A stretch of DNA of 64,000 bases from Clostridia bacterium (GTDB taxonomy: Bacteria; Bacillota; Clostridia; Christensenellales; Aristaeellaceae): NCBI GenBank assembly GCA_017938695.1, contig JAGBBA010000049.1:40074-104073 (forward strand). The letters run 5' to 3'. Positions 7,753-16,553 of this stretch are shown here, piece after piece. Below the pieces are notes generated by a model. The model worked only from the letters and a program-made list of their open reading frames with translations. It did not search any database and was not told the DNA's origin. The position numbers and the translations under genes are program-made. Each line of letters starts with the position of its first letter. Position 1 is the stretch's first letter.

Positions 7753-9243
7753 ATGATCGGTTCCTGGTATCTGCTCATTCCCGTGCTGCTGCCCATCCTG
7801 TCGGGCCTGGCGGTATGCTTTCTCAAGCCCTTTGAGGATATGAAAAAGCGCAATCTCTTCACCCTGTGCGTGATGGTGGTGAACGTGCTGGCCCTTTTGC
7901 CGGTGATCTTCTCCGGCGAGATGACCCTGACCCTGTTCACCCTCAGCGATTCCCTGCCCATCTTCCTGCACACGGACACCCTGGGCAAGATCTTCGCCGC
8001 GGTGATGGCCTTTGTGTGGGCTGCCGCCGGTGCGTATTCTTTTGAATACATGGCCCACGAGGAAAACCAGAAGCGGTATTACAGCTTCTACCTGTGCACC
8101 CTGGGCGTACTGATGGCCCTGTGCTTTGCAGGCAGCATCGTCACCTTCTACATGTTCTACGAGTTCATGACCCTGCTCACCGTGCCCATGGTGATGCACA
8201 CCGGCAAGAAGGACGCTGTGGCCGCTGGCATCAAGTACCTGATCTACTCCGTGGTGGGTGCTTCCCTGGCCCTGCTGGGCATCTTCCTGCTGAGCCCCTA
8301 TGTGTCCACCCTGGCCTTCACGGTGGGCGGCGTGCTGGATGCCGCCAAGACCGCCGGGCACGAGGGCTTCATCCTCACGGTGACCTTCCTGATGATCATC
8401 GGCTTTGGCACCAAGGCCGGTATGTTCCCCCTGCACGGCTGGCTGCCCACGGCCCATCCGGCAGCTCCCTCCCCTGCCAGCGCGGTGCTGTCCGGCATCA
8501 TCACCAAGGCAGGCGTGCTGGGTGTGATCCGCCTGATGTACTGCTTTGTGGGTGCCGAGTTCCTGCGGGGCTCCTGGGTTCAGACGGCTTTCATGTGCCT
8601 GACGCTGTTCACGGTGTTCATGGGTTCGCTGCTGGCCTTTAAGGAAGGCGGCCTGAAGAAGCGTCTGGCCTACTCCTCCGTAAGCCAGCTGAGCTATGTG
8701 CTGCTGGGCGTAGCTTCCATGCATCCCCTGGGCTTTACAGGCGCGCTGCTCCATGTGGTGGCCCACTCCCTCATCAAGGATACCCTGTTCATGTCCGCCG
8801 GTGCCATCATCCACAAGACCGGCAAAACGCAGGTCGCCGAGCTGGAAGGCATCGGCAAGCAGATGCCTGTGGTGATGTGGTGCTTCACCCTGGCCAGCGT
8901 GGGCCTGGTGGGCATTCCGCCCTGCCTGGGCTTCGTCAGCAAGTGGTATCTGGCCCAGGGCGCACTGAACATGACCGGCGTGACCTCCTTCTTCTCCTGG
9001 CTGGCCCCTGCCGTGCTGCTGATCTCTGCCCTGCTGACGGCCGGCTACCTGCTGCCCATCAGCATCCGCGGCTTCTTCCCCGGCCACGACGAGGAGGGCA
9101 AGCTGAAGTTCTTTGAGAAGTGCGAGCCCACCCACGTGATGCTGATCCCCCTGATCCTGCTCACCGCCCTGTCCATCCTGGCCGGCATGTTCCCGGGCAG
9201 CCTGGTGGAGCTGTTCTCCGCCCTGGCTGACGTGCTGATGTAA
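7753..9243 (+). CDS. NuoM/MnhD-like proton-conducting membrane subunit (second copy)
   Basis: 496 residues, about 14 helices. The family residues are present: E137 in MFYEFMTLLTVPM and K221 in GFGTKAGMFPLHGWLPTAHP, and HSLIKDTLFMSAGAIIHK. It shares the helix layout of the next gene and both look like products of duplication, but sequence identity is moderate. TAGGAGG precedes the ATG by 6 bases; the gap from the previous gene is 27 bases, the largest in the operon. Confidence 0.85.
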   Translation: MIGSWYLLIPVLLPILSGLAVCFLKPFEDMKKRNLFTLCVMVVNVLALLPVIFSGEMTLTLFTLSDSLPIFLHTDTLGKIFAAVMAFVWAAAGAYSFEYMAHEENQKRYYSFYLCTLGVLMALCFAGSIVTFYMFYEFMTLLTVPMVMHTGKKDAVAAGIKYLIYSVVGASLALLGIFLLSPYVSTLAFTVGGVLDAAKTAGHEGFILTVTFLMIIGFGTKAGMFPLHGWLPTAHPAAPSPASAVLSGIITKAGVLGVIRLMYCFVGAEFLRGSWVQTAFMCLTLFTVFMGSLLAFKEGGLKKRLAYSSVSQLSYVLLGVASMHPLGFTGALLHVVAHSLIKDTLFMSAGAIIHKTGKTQVAELEGIGKQMPVVMWCFTLASVGLVGIPPCLGFVSKWYLAQGALNMTGVTSFFSWLAPAVLLISALLTAGYLLPISIRGFFPGHDEEGKLKFFEKCEPTHVMLIPLILLTALSILAGMFPGSLVELFSALADVLM

Positions 9244-9253
9244 GGAGGCCCCT

Positions 9254-10723
9254 ATGCTGCTATTGATTACGCTGCTGGTGCCGCTCATCAGCGGTGCGCT
9301 GCTGCCGCTGTTCCGGTTCAAAACGCTGAAGAGCCGCGGCATCTATGTGGAGGCGGCGGTGATCCTCACCTCCATCCTGACCTGGGTGCTGCTGCTCACC
9401 CGCAGCGATGCACGCATCGACCTGTTCACCATCATGGACGGGCTGACCCTGTCCTTCAAGGTGGACGGCATGAGCTGCATCTTCGCGGGCCTGGTGAGCA
9501 TTCTCTGGCCCCTGGCGTCCCTCTACGGCTTTGAATACATGACCCATGAGGAACGCCCCAACACCTTCTTTGCCTTCTACACCATGACCTATGCCGTCAC
9601 CCTGGCGGTGGCCATGGCGGCGAACCTGTTCACCCTCTACGTTTTCTACGAGTGCCTCACCCTGATCACCCTGCCCCTGGTGGTGCACAAGCAGGACGCC
9701 AAGTCCATCCATGCTGGCCGGAAGTACCTGTACTATTCCATCAGCGGCGCGGCCATGGCGTTCATTGCCCTGGTGTTCACCCTGCACTACGGTGCCACCA
9801 CGGATTTCACCCTGGGCGGCATCCTGGATATGACCAAGGTGGCCGGGCACGAGCATGTGCTGCACCTGGTGTTCCTGCTGGCCTTCATCGGCTTTGGCAC
9901 CAAGGCGGCGGTGTTCCCCATGTTTGCCTGGCTGCCCGCTGCCTCCGTGGCTCCCACCCCTGTCACCGCCCTGCTGCACGCCGTGGCCGTGGTCAACGCC
10001 GGTGCCTATGCGGTGCTCCGCGTGATCTACTACGCCTTCGGTGCTGATTTCCTCTACGGCACCATTGCCCAGAGCATCGCCCTGGCCATTGCCTGCTTCA
10101 CCATCGTGTTCGGCTCTGCCATGGCCGTGAAGGAGCAGCACTTCAAGCGGCGTTTGGCCTATTCCACCATTTCCAACCTGAGCTACATGCTCATGGGCGC
10201 GGCCCTGATGACCCCCTCCGGCATGGTGGGCAGCCTGAGCCACCTGGTCTGCCACGGCCTGATGAAGATCACCCTGTTCTACTGCGCCGGTGCCATTCTG
10301 GTGCGCACCGAACAGGAGTATGTGCAGGACCTGCGCGGCTTTGGCAAGGTGATGCCCTTCACCTGCGGCGTGATGCTCATTTCCAGCGTGGCCATGGTGG
10401 GCATTCCGCCCCTGGCTGGCTTCGTCAGCAAGTGGAACCTGCTCACCGCCGCGGCAGATACCGGCCTTGCCATGGGCACCGTCAGCGTGGCTGCGCTGAT
10501 CATCTCCGCCGTGCTCACGGCCATCTATCTGTTCACCGTGGCCATGCCCATGTACTTCCGTCCGCTGAACGAGGGCGTGTCCTTCTCCCAGGAGAACCGC
10601 GACCCCAGCTGGATGATGAAGCTGCCCCTGTTCATCCTCACCCTGCTGGTGATCGGCGTGGGCCTGTTCTCCCAGCCCCTGATCACCTTCCTGCGCCAGA
10701 TTGCTTCCGGCGTGATCTTCTAA
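9254..10723 (+). CDS. NuoM/MnhD-like proton-conducting membrane subunit (third copy)
   Basis: 489 residues, about 14 helices, with E133 in VFYECLTLITLPLVVHK and K217 in GFGTKAAVFPMFAWLPAASV. The His/Pro region after the lysine differs from its neighbours (FAWLPAASVAPTPVTALLHA instead of HGWLPTAHPAAPSPAS), so this copy may differ in ion or partner specificity; that is inference. AAGGAGG precedes the start. Confidence 0.85.
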   Translation: MLLLITLLVPLISGALLPLFRFKTLKSRGIYVEAAVILTSILTWVLLLTRSDARIDLFTIMDGLTLSFKVDGMSCIFAGLVSILWPLASLYGFEYMTHEERPNTFFAFYTMTYAVTLAVAMAANLFTLYVFYECLTLITLPLVVHKQDAKSIHAGRKYLYYSISGAAMAFIALVFTLHYGATTDFTLGGILDMTKVAGHEHVLHLVFLLAFIGFGTKAAVFPMFAWLPAASVAPTPVTALLHAVAVVNAGAYAVLRVIYYAFGADFLYGTIAQSIALAIACFTIVFGSAMAVKEQHFKRRLAYSTISNLSYMLMGAALMTPSGMVGSLSHLVCHGLMKITLFYCAGAILVRTEQEYVQDLRGFGKVMPFTCGVMLISSVAMVGIPPLAGFVSKWNLLTAAADTGLAMGTVSVAALIISAVLTAIYLFTVAMPMYFRPLNEGVSFSQENRDPSWMMKLPLFILTLLVIGVGLFSQPLITFLRQIASGVIF

Positions 10724-10739
10724 GAAAGGAGGCTTTTCC

Positions 10740-12785
10740 ATGGCGATCTTACCCATCCTGGTCTTTGGCCCCATGGTGATGGCAGCCGTGTGCTACCTGA
10801 TCGGCCGCAAGTCCAAACAGGGCCGCGACCTGGCTGTTGCCCTCACCGGCATGGCCACCTTCGCCCTTTGCGCACTCACCTGGAACAGCGAAGCCTCCTT
10901 CTCCCTGGAGGGCTTCTGCGGCCTGGGCCTGCACCTGAAGGTGGACGGCTTCCGCAGCCTGTACGCTTGCATCGCGGCCTTCATGTGGATGATGAGCGGC
11001 ATCTTCTCCCACGAATATTTCGCCCATTACCACAACCGCAACCGGTACTTCTTCTTCAACCTGATGACCCTGGGAGCCACCCTGGGCGTGTTCCTCTCCG
11101 ATGATCTGTACACCACCTTCATCTTCTTTGAGATCATGTCCCTGACCAGCTACACCTGGGTCGCCCAGGAGGAGACCCCCGGTGCCATGCGCGCCGCCGC
11201 CACCTACCTGGCCGTGGCCGTCATTGGCGGTCTCACCACCCTGATGGGCCTGTTCCTCATCTGGCACGAGCTGGGCACGCTGTCCTTCACCGGCATCCGC
11301 GAGGTCATGGCCACCTATCAGGGCAACATCACCCTGGCGGTGTGGCTCACCCTGGTGGGCTTTGCCGCCAAGGCTGGCTTGTTCCCGCTGCACATCTGGC
11401 TGCCCAAGGCCCATCCCGTGGCCCCGGCCCCGGCCAGTGCGCTGCTCTCCGGCATTCTCACCAAGAGCGGCGTGTTCGGCCTGATCGTCATCTGCGCCAA
11501 CCTGATGCCCCACAACGCGGCCTTCGGCAATGCGCTGTTGGTGCTGGCTGTGATCACCATGTTCCTGGGCGCGCTGCTGGCCCTGTTCTCCGTTGACCTC
11601 AAGCGCACCCTGGCCTGCTCCTCCATGAGCCAGATCGGCTTCATCACCGTGGGTCTTTCCATGATGGTGCTTCTGGGCGAGGATGGTTCCCTGGCCGCCT
11701 ACGGCACCGTGATGCACATGATGAACCACTCCCTCATCAAGCTGGTGCTGTTCATGGCCGCCGGCGTGGTGTACATGAACCTGCACAAGCTGGATCTGAA
11801 CGAGATCCGCGGCTTTGGCCGCAAGAAGCCGGTGCTGCACATCGCCTTCCTGCTGGGTGCGCTGAGTATCGGCTGCATTCCGCCCATCGGCAGCGGCTAC
11901 AACTCCAAGAGCCTTCTGCACGAAGCCATTCTGGAACTGGTGCACCACCTGGAGGCCCACGGTCACTCCGCCCTGCCCTACCGCATCACAGAGATCCTGT
12001 TCCTGATCAGCGGCGGCCTCACCGTGGCTTACATGACCAAGCTGTACATCTGCATCTTCTGGGAAAAGAACCCCGTTCACCAGGAAAAGTACGACGGCAT
12101 GAAGCACTACATCAGCAAGACCTCCGCGCTGGTGCTGCTGCTAAGCAGCCTTGTCCTCCCCTTCCTGGGCGCGCTGCCGGAGATGCTCATGACCCCCGTG
12201 GGCGTGCGCTCCGCAGCCTTCTTCGGCCAGGAGGTGCTGCACCATGAGATCCCCTACTTCGGCGCGGCCAACCTGATCGGTGCAGCCCAGAGCATCGGCA
12301 TCGGCCTGGTGGTGTACTTCGCCATCGTTCGCCCCCTGCTGATGAAAAAGGTGGACGGCGTGCGCGTCTACGTCAACCGCTGGCCCGCCTGGCTCGACCT
12401 GGAGAACGCGGTGTACCGCCCCATTCTGCTGGACTTCCTGCCCGGCCTGATCGTGGGTGCGGTGCGCTTCCTCTGCGAGCTGCCGGAGCGCATCGTTCTC
12501 TTTCTGCGCGGCACCGCCTTCCGCAAGCGCCAGAAGCTGCACCCCGTGCCCGTGGGCAATCGCATCACCTACGGCATTGGCACCGCACTGAACAGCATCG
12601 CCGTCGCCCTGAACGCCACCTTCCTGCGCAACCGTCCCCTGCGTACCGACTTTGAGTACGTGCTGGACGCCTCCTGGCGCGAGCTGACCCAGGGCACCCA
12701 CCGCATCACCGCCAGCATGTCCTTCGGCCTGCTGCTGATGTGCATCGGCCTGTTCATCACCTGCATGTACCTGCTGCGGCAGTGA
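10740..12785 (+). CDS. NuoL/MnhA-like proton-conducting membrane subunit (fourth copy)
   Basis: 681 residues. The N-terminal 420 residues form the NuoL-like antiporter core with E131 (FIFFEIMSLTSYTWVAQEE), K211 (AAKAGLFPLHIWLPKAHPVA) and HSLIKLVLFMAAGVVY. The longer C-terminus has extra helices around 460-560 and a last helix at the end (MSFGLLLMCIGLFITCMYLL), as in complex I subunit 5 relatives. It lacks the DUF4040 and MbhE parts that a full MrpA would carry; these are encoded separately upstream. Last gene of the operon; a hairpin array starts at its stop. Confidence 0.85.
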   Translation: MAILPILVFGPMVMAAVCYLIGRKSKQGRDLAVALTGMATFALCALTWNSEASFSLEGFCGLGLHLKVDGFRSLYACIAAFMWMMSGIFSHEYFAHYHNRNRYFFFNLMTLGATLGVFLSDDLYTTFIFFEIMSLTSYTWVAQEETPGAMRAAATYLAVAVIGGLTTLMGLFLIWHELGTLSFTGIREVMATYQGNITLAVWLTLVGFAAKAGLFPLHIWLPKAHPVAPAPASALLSGILTKSGVFGLIVICANLMPHNAAFGNALLVLAVITMFLGALLALFSVDLKRTLACSSMSQIGFITVGLSMMVLLGEDGSLAAYGTVMHMMNHSLIKLVLFMAAGVVYMNLHKLDLNEIRGFGRKKPVLHIAFLLGALSIGCIPPIGSGYNSKSLLHEAILELVHHLEAHGHSALPYRITEILFLISGGLTVAYMTKLYICIFWEKNPVHQEKYDGMKHYISKTSALVLLLSSLVLPFLGALPEMLMTPVGVRSAAFFGQEVLHHEIPYFGAANLIGAAQSIGIGLVVYFAIVRPLLMKKVDGVRVYVNRWPAWLDLENAVYRPILLDFLPGLIVGAVRFLCELPERIVLFLRGTAFRKRQKLHPVPVGNRITYGIGTALNSIAVALNATFLRNRPLRTDFEYVLDASWRELTQGTHRITASMSFGLLLMCIGLFITCMYLLRQ

Positions 12786-12966
12786 CCAAAGGGGACGTTG
12801 TCCCCTCTGGACTCCCCTACCCAAGGGCTCTGCCCTTGGGGATCCCGCGAAGGGCCGTTCGGCCCTTTCGAAACCCATTCTGCGAAAGCAGAGTGGGTTT
12901 TTCTTTTGCAGGGGTCACGGCGCAGGGTCTTCGACCCGTTTCATTCGGTCGCGCCGCGACCGGGGT
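12786..12966 (+). repeat. Modular hairpin array, copy 1
   Basis: Four successive palindromes (GGGGACGTTGTCCCC at 12791; CCAAGGGCTCTGCCCTTGG at 12821; an AAGGGCC/GGCCCTTT stem at 12848; an AAACCCA/TGGGTTT stem at 12871 with T-run) and then the distal unit GGGGTCACGGCGC ... GCGCCGCGACC (12911-12962). The stem at 12871-12905 with TTTTTC probably terminates the Mnh operon. Confidence 0.75.
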
Positions 12967-13048
12967 AAACTACTTTTTTTGCAGGAAGTTGGGGGCTTTG
13001 GCACGAATTTCTACATTATAGACGTATGATAGATAGAGGGGTGATGAT

Positions 13049-14089
13049 ATGTTCCGCAAATGGATGGCTTTCCTGCTATGTTTCATGCTTTGGACAGGAG
13101 TGGCCCAGGGAGCGCAGCTGCTGGATGACGGCGGTGCGCGGACGGATGGCCTGGTGGCTCCCTTCAGCGCGGTGAGCTTTACGGGTTCACGGGCTGAGGC
13201 AGTGCTGGACGACAATCCCTACACCTGCTGGTCGCGGCCCACCAATATAGATGCGGCAGCGATGGATCTGGTGCTGACGGTGTCACAGCCTGCTCTGACT
13301 GCCATCTGGGTGCGCAGCGGCAATCAGAATTCCGAGTGGGATTATCATGCCCATGCCCGGCCCAGCATCCTGCATGTGGCGGTGTCCTACCTGCAAAACG
13401 ATGTGATGTACGCCAACACCTACCGCTACGCGCTGACGGACGTGTACCAGCCGGACGTCAACAGCCTCACCTGGCGCGACGGCTACCAGTGCCTGCAGCT
13501 GCCGGTGGCGGTGCACAATGTGCAGTCCATCAGCCTGACGGTGGAGGAATTCATCCCCGGCAATGCGCTGGATATTCTTTGCATTTCGGACATCCTGCTC
13601 TCCGGCGGCCAGCCTGCCGCGCAGCAGCCAGCCTTCCAGCCCATCGAAACCAAGCTGCTCATGCGCATGGCCACACGCTCAGGCCCCAGCACCTCCTATG
13701 AGGGCCTGGGCTCCTATTTCAAGGAAGGCCACGACGTCAAGGTGCTTTCCCTGTGCTATGACAACGGCGGCACGCCCTGGGTGCAGGTGGAATTCACCTA
13801 CCAGAACCGCCTCCGCCGCGCCTACACGGGCCTCAAGCGCGTTGACGTGGACGAAGCCCTGCTGCCCCGCGAGGAATGCCTGGGCGAAGCCACCCTGACG
13901 CAGGACGTCACACCCCGTTACGGCCCCGGCACATCCTACGCCGCCCGCAACCTGACCCTGCCTGCCGGACAGTTCGGCTTCGTGTATAACCAGGAGGGCG
14001 AATGGGCGCAGTTTGAATACTACGACGAAGAAGCCTCGGTTTACCGCCGCGTGTGGGTCATGCAAAACACACTGCAAGCCTCCTACTGA
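13049..14089 (+). CDS. Secreted SH3-domain protein with discoidin-like N-terminal domain
   Basis: 346 residues. A signal peptide (MFRKWMAFLLCFMLWTGVAQ, cleavage after GA) is followed by a beta-rich region 30-190 that resembles the discoidin-like glycan-binding module common in Clostridia (AVLDDNPYTCWSRPT, and VQSISLTVEEFIPGN near 165). Two bacterial SH3-like repeats follow: LLMRMATRSGPSTSYEGLGS (about 213) and TLTQDVTPRYGPGTSYAARN (about 288), both with the R-x-GPSTxY pattern of SH3b domains. It should act outside the cell at the wall; no catalytic domain is visible. It stands alone between a hairpin array and a terminator. Confidence 0.75.
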   Translation: MFRKWMAFLLCFMLWTGVAQGAQLLDDGGARTDGLVAPFSAVSFTGSRAEAVLDDNPYTCWSRPTNIDAAAMDLVLTVSQPALTAIWVRSGNQNSEWDYHAHARPSILHVAVSYLQNDVMYANTYRYALTDVYQPDVNSLTWRDGYQCLQLPVAVHNVQSISLTVEEFIPGNALDILCISDILLSGGQPAAQQPAFQPIETKLLMRMATRSGPSTSYEGLGSYFKEGHDVKVLSLCYDNGGTPWVQVEFTYQNRLRRAYTGLKRVDVDEALLPREECLGEATLTQDVTPRYGPGTSYAARNLTLPAGQFGFVYNQEGEWAQFEYYDEEASVYRRVWVMQNTLQASY

Positions 14090-14096
14090 TCCCAAC

Positions 14097-14136
14097 AAAA
14101 AAGACGAGCATCCACACCGGATACTCGTCTTTTTCA
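14097..14136. terminator. Terminator between convergent genes
   Basis: GACGAG / CTCGTC stem with a run of A before and T after, so usable in both directions; it lies 8 bases after the SH3-protein stop. Confidence 0.8.
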
Positions 14137-14149
14137 TTTGTCTGAATAC

Positions 14150-14405
14150 AGGCCACCGTTCCCCCCAAGCCCCTGCGGCTGTCGCTCAAGCCGCAAAGAA
14201 ACAATGCGGCGACTTTGCAGGGGATTGCTTCCGCGCAAGCGGAAATTCAGGCAATCCTCTGCAACGGAGCCGCCCCGCATGACAGCCGCTCGACCTGCCC
14301 CAAAAGGAGCGAGGGGGTCCGGGGGGAAGCGTAATCGCTTCCCCCCGGCGGCTTTGCGCCGCTTTCGACGCGCGAAAGCGGCCCCCTGCAACAAACAAGC
14401 ACTGT
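14150..14405 (-). repeat. Hairpin array, copy 2 (divergent type)
   Basis: This 250-base non-coding stretch after the LCP gene holds GGGGGGAAGCG / CGCTTCCCCCC (near 14328-14353), a GCCGCTTTCG / CGAAAGCGGC stem (near 14352-14386) and smaller stems around GATTGC / GCAATC. The GGACCCCC trailer after a palindrome matches the layout of the other arrays, but the final GGGGTCACGG unit is missing. No gene seen. Confidence 0.55.
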
Positions 14406-14420
14406 CCCTTATCAAAATAC

Positions 14421-15389
14421 TTATTGCAGATTGAAGAACTCCCTCAGCGTCTGCTGATTCTTTTTCAAATGAGGCTTGATCACCGCCATCTCATCAACCG
14501 TGGTATGGCTGTACGCCCCCTCCACCGGAATGGAAATCGTCTCAAACACCGCATTCTTGCAGCGCAATGCCAGCGGAATCAAATCCACCGCGTCGGCAAA
14601 GGTCAGGTCAGTCTGCACCGCATCCATGTTCTGCAAGATCAGCATGGAGATTTCCGCCATGCTCAGCTGCGTCACCTTGCGGAAGGCGGCTTCCAGCACC
14701 TTGCGCTGGCGGCCCGTGCGCTGAAAATCCCCGTCGATCTTGCGAATTCGGCTGAAGCACAACGCCTGCTTGCCCGTCAGATTCACCAGGCCGCTTTCAT
14801 TCAGCAGCTGGTCGCTTTCCGCATCGCCGATCTTCACATTGTAGAATTTCAGGATGCTGTTCACCTGCTTGCGCTCCGCCTCGCTGACCTCCACCTCCAC
14901 GCCGCCAATGGCGTCGATCACCTTCACCAGCCGCTCGAAGTTCACTTCCACATAGGCATCCGCCGTCACGCCGAAGTTGCTTTCCAGCGTCTTGCGCAAC
15001 AGCTCATGACCGCCCCAGATGTAGCTGGCGTTGATCCGGTTGCTGCCCTTTCCCGGGATCTTCACATACATATCCCGAAGGAAGGACGCCAGGCGGATGG
15101 TCTTGCTGTCGCCGTCCACCTGCACCAGAATGGTGGTGTCGCTGCGGCCCCGGTTGTCGTCGTCATAAGCGTCGCTGCCCACCAGCAGAATGGTATAGGT
15201 GTTGTCCGCCGGCATAGGGATATCCTCCGGCAGCACCAGAAAGCCGGAGTTGTCCTCCTCGCCTTCCTCGGGCATTTCAGCCATCATGTCCAGCAGTTCA
15301 TCGGCGGTGTAGTCCGCCATATTCTCCGCACTGGCCAGGCACAGCGGCAGGAGCAAACACATCAGCAGGCATAGTAATCTTTTGGGCAT
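14421..15389 (-). CDS. LCP (LytR-CpsA-Psr) family cell-wall enzyme
   Basis: Extracytoplasmic enzyme that attaches wall polymers to peptidoglycan. 322 residues with an N-terminal membrane/signal segment (RLLCLLMCLLLPLCLASA), then the LCP domain: LLVGSDAYDDDNRGRSDTTI, the arginine-rich LASFLRDMYVKIPGKGSNRI and ASYIWGGHELLRKTLE, and CFSRIRKIDGDFQRTGRQRK. It follows the CDF transporter by 12 bases in the cca operon and has AAGGAGG upstream. A second LCP gene is at 27152-28285. Confidence 0.9.
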   Translation of the reverse strand: MPKRLLCLLMCLLLPLCLASAENMADYTADELLDMMAEMPEEGEEDNSGFLVLPEDIPMPADNTYTILLVGSDAYDDDNRGRSDTTILVQVDGDSKTIRLASFLRDMYVKIPGKGSNRINASYIWGGHELLRKTLESNFGVTADAYVEVNFERLVKVIDAIGGVEVEVSEAERKQVNSILKFYNVKIGDAESDQLLNESGLVNLTGKQALCFSRIRKIDGDFQRTGRQRKVLEAAFRKVTQLSMAEISMLILQNMDAVQTDLTFADAVDLIPLALRCKNAVFETISIPVEGAYSHTTVDEMAVIKPHLKKNQQTLREFFNLQ

Positions 15390-15401
15390 GGGCCCTCCTT
15401 T

Positions 15402-16553
15402 TCAGCCGTTGGCATGATAATAATCAATATCGAAGTGGATCACGCAGTTGTGCCGGGGATCCAGCTTTTTCGCTGCGTCGCAGATGCGCTGGCGCAGCGC
15501 GGCGGTATCGCCGTATTCCAGGGGCAGGGCCACATCGAACACCAGGTTGATCTGTTCCACGCCGGGCACACGGCGCAGGTCGTGGAGCATCAGGCCTTCC
15601 TCGGCCAGCATGGTAGACAGATGCTCGCGGACGCACTCGGTCTCCGGGTCGTCGGTGGTGATGGGGTCCATATGGATGCACACGATGATGTTCAGCTTCT
15701 CGGCAATTTCCTGCTCGGCGCGGTCGATGATCTCGTGCAGCTCGATCAGGCTGCCGTCCATGGGCACCTCCGCATGCAGCGAAGCAATGCATCGGCCGGG
15801 GCCGTAGTCGTGCACCATCAGGTCGTGCACGCCCAGGATGTGGTCGTAGGCCAGCACCATGTCGTAGATTTTCCGGCCCAGCTCCTTGTCCGGCACGCCG
15901 CCCAGCAGATGGTCGATGGTCTCCCGGCACACGTCAAAGCCGGCCTTGAAGATCAGCAGAGCCACGATCAGGCCCATCCAGCCGTCCACAGACCAGCCCA
16001 TGATGTGCCCGGCCAGCATGCTGATGAGCACCGCCGAGGTGGCCAGCATGTCGGACAGGGAGTCCTTGCCTGCCGCCAGCAGCGACTGGGAGTCGATCAT
16101 CTTGCCCACCGTCGTGTAGAAGCGGTACAGCCAGCCCTTCATCAGCACGCTCACCAGCAGGATGATAAAGGGCACCCAGCCGAATTTCAGCAGGGCCGGG
16201 TTCATGATGCTGCCAATGGCGTCGCGCAGCAGCTCCACGCCCATCAACAGGATCAGCAGGCCCACACCCAGCGCACCGATGTACTCCAGGCGGCCGTGGC
16301 CGAAGGGATGATCCTTGTCCACAGGCTTCTGGGCCATGCGCATCGTCACCAGGGAAACCACGCTGCCCCCGGCATCGGAGAGGTTGTTCACCGCGTCCGC
16401 CGTCACAGCCACCGAGCCGGTCAGCGTGCCCACGACGAACTTCATCACCGCCAGCAGCACATTGACCACCACACCCGTGGCGGAACCCACCGTGCCGATC
16501 CTGGTGCGGTCATCCCCTTCATGGATCAAACGGCGCAAGAGCCACTTATTCAT
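15402..16553 (-). CDS. Cation diffusion facilitator (metal efflux) transporter
   Basis: Proton-coupled efflux of divalent metal ions such as Zn2+ or Mn2+. 383 residues: six helices with the CDF metal-site motifs AVTADAVNNLSDA in helix 2, DHPFGHGRLEY in the first loop and AAGKDSLSDMLATS in helix 5, then a cytoplasmic domain. The C-terminus (about 290-380) is longer than in minimal CDF proteins, suggesting a repeated dimerisation domain. The start ATG at 16553 overlaps the cca stop (ATGA) and has GGAGG 8 bases upstream. Confidence 0.9.
   Translation of the reverse strand: MNKWLLRRLIHEGDDRTRIGTVGSATGVVVNVLLAVMKFVVGTLTGSVAVTADAVNNLSDAGGSVVSLVTMRMAQKPVDKDHPFGHGRLEYIGALGVGLLILLMGVELLRDAIGSIMNPALLKFGWVPFIILLVSVLMKGWLYRFYTTVGKMIDSQSLLAAGKDSLSDMLATSAVLISMLAGHIMGWSVDGWMGLIVALLIFKAGFDVCRETIDHLLGGVPDKELGRKIYDMVLAYDHILGVHDLMVHDYGPGRCIASLHAEVPMDGSLIELHEIIDRAEQEIAEKLNIIVCIHMDPITTDDPETECVREHLSTMLAEEGLMLHDLRRVPGVEQINLVFDVALPLEYGDTAALRQRICDAAKKLDPRHNCVIHFDIDYYHANG

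Noticed and set aside
4759-9342. A 1527-codon open frame on the minus strand
   Set aside because: It is antisense to six well-supported antiporter genes; its His/Gln/Gly-rich product is the usual shadow of GC-rich membrane-protein genes. The same applies to other long antisense frames, e.g. at 871-2589, 9260-10774, 22320-24458, 40998-43865 and 46582-48531.
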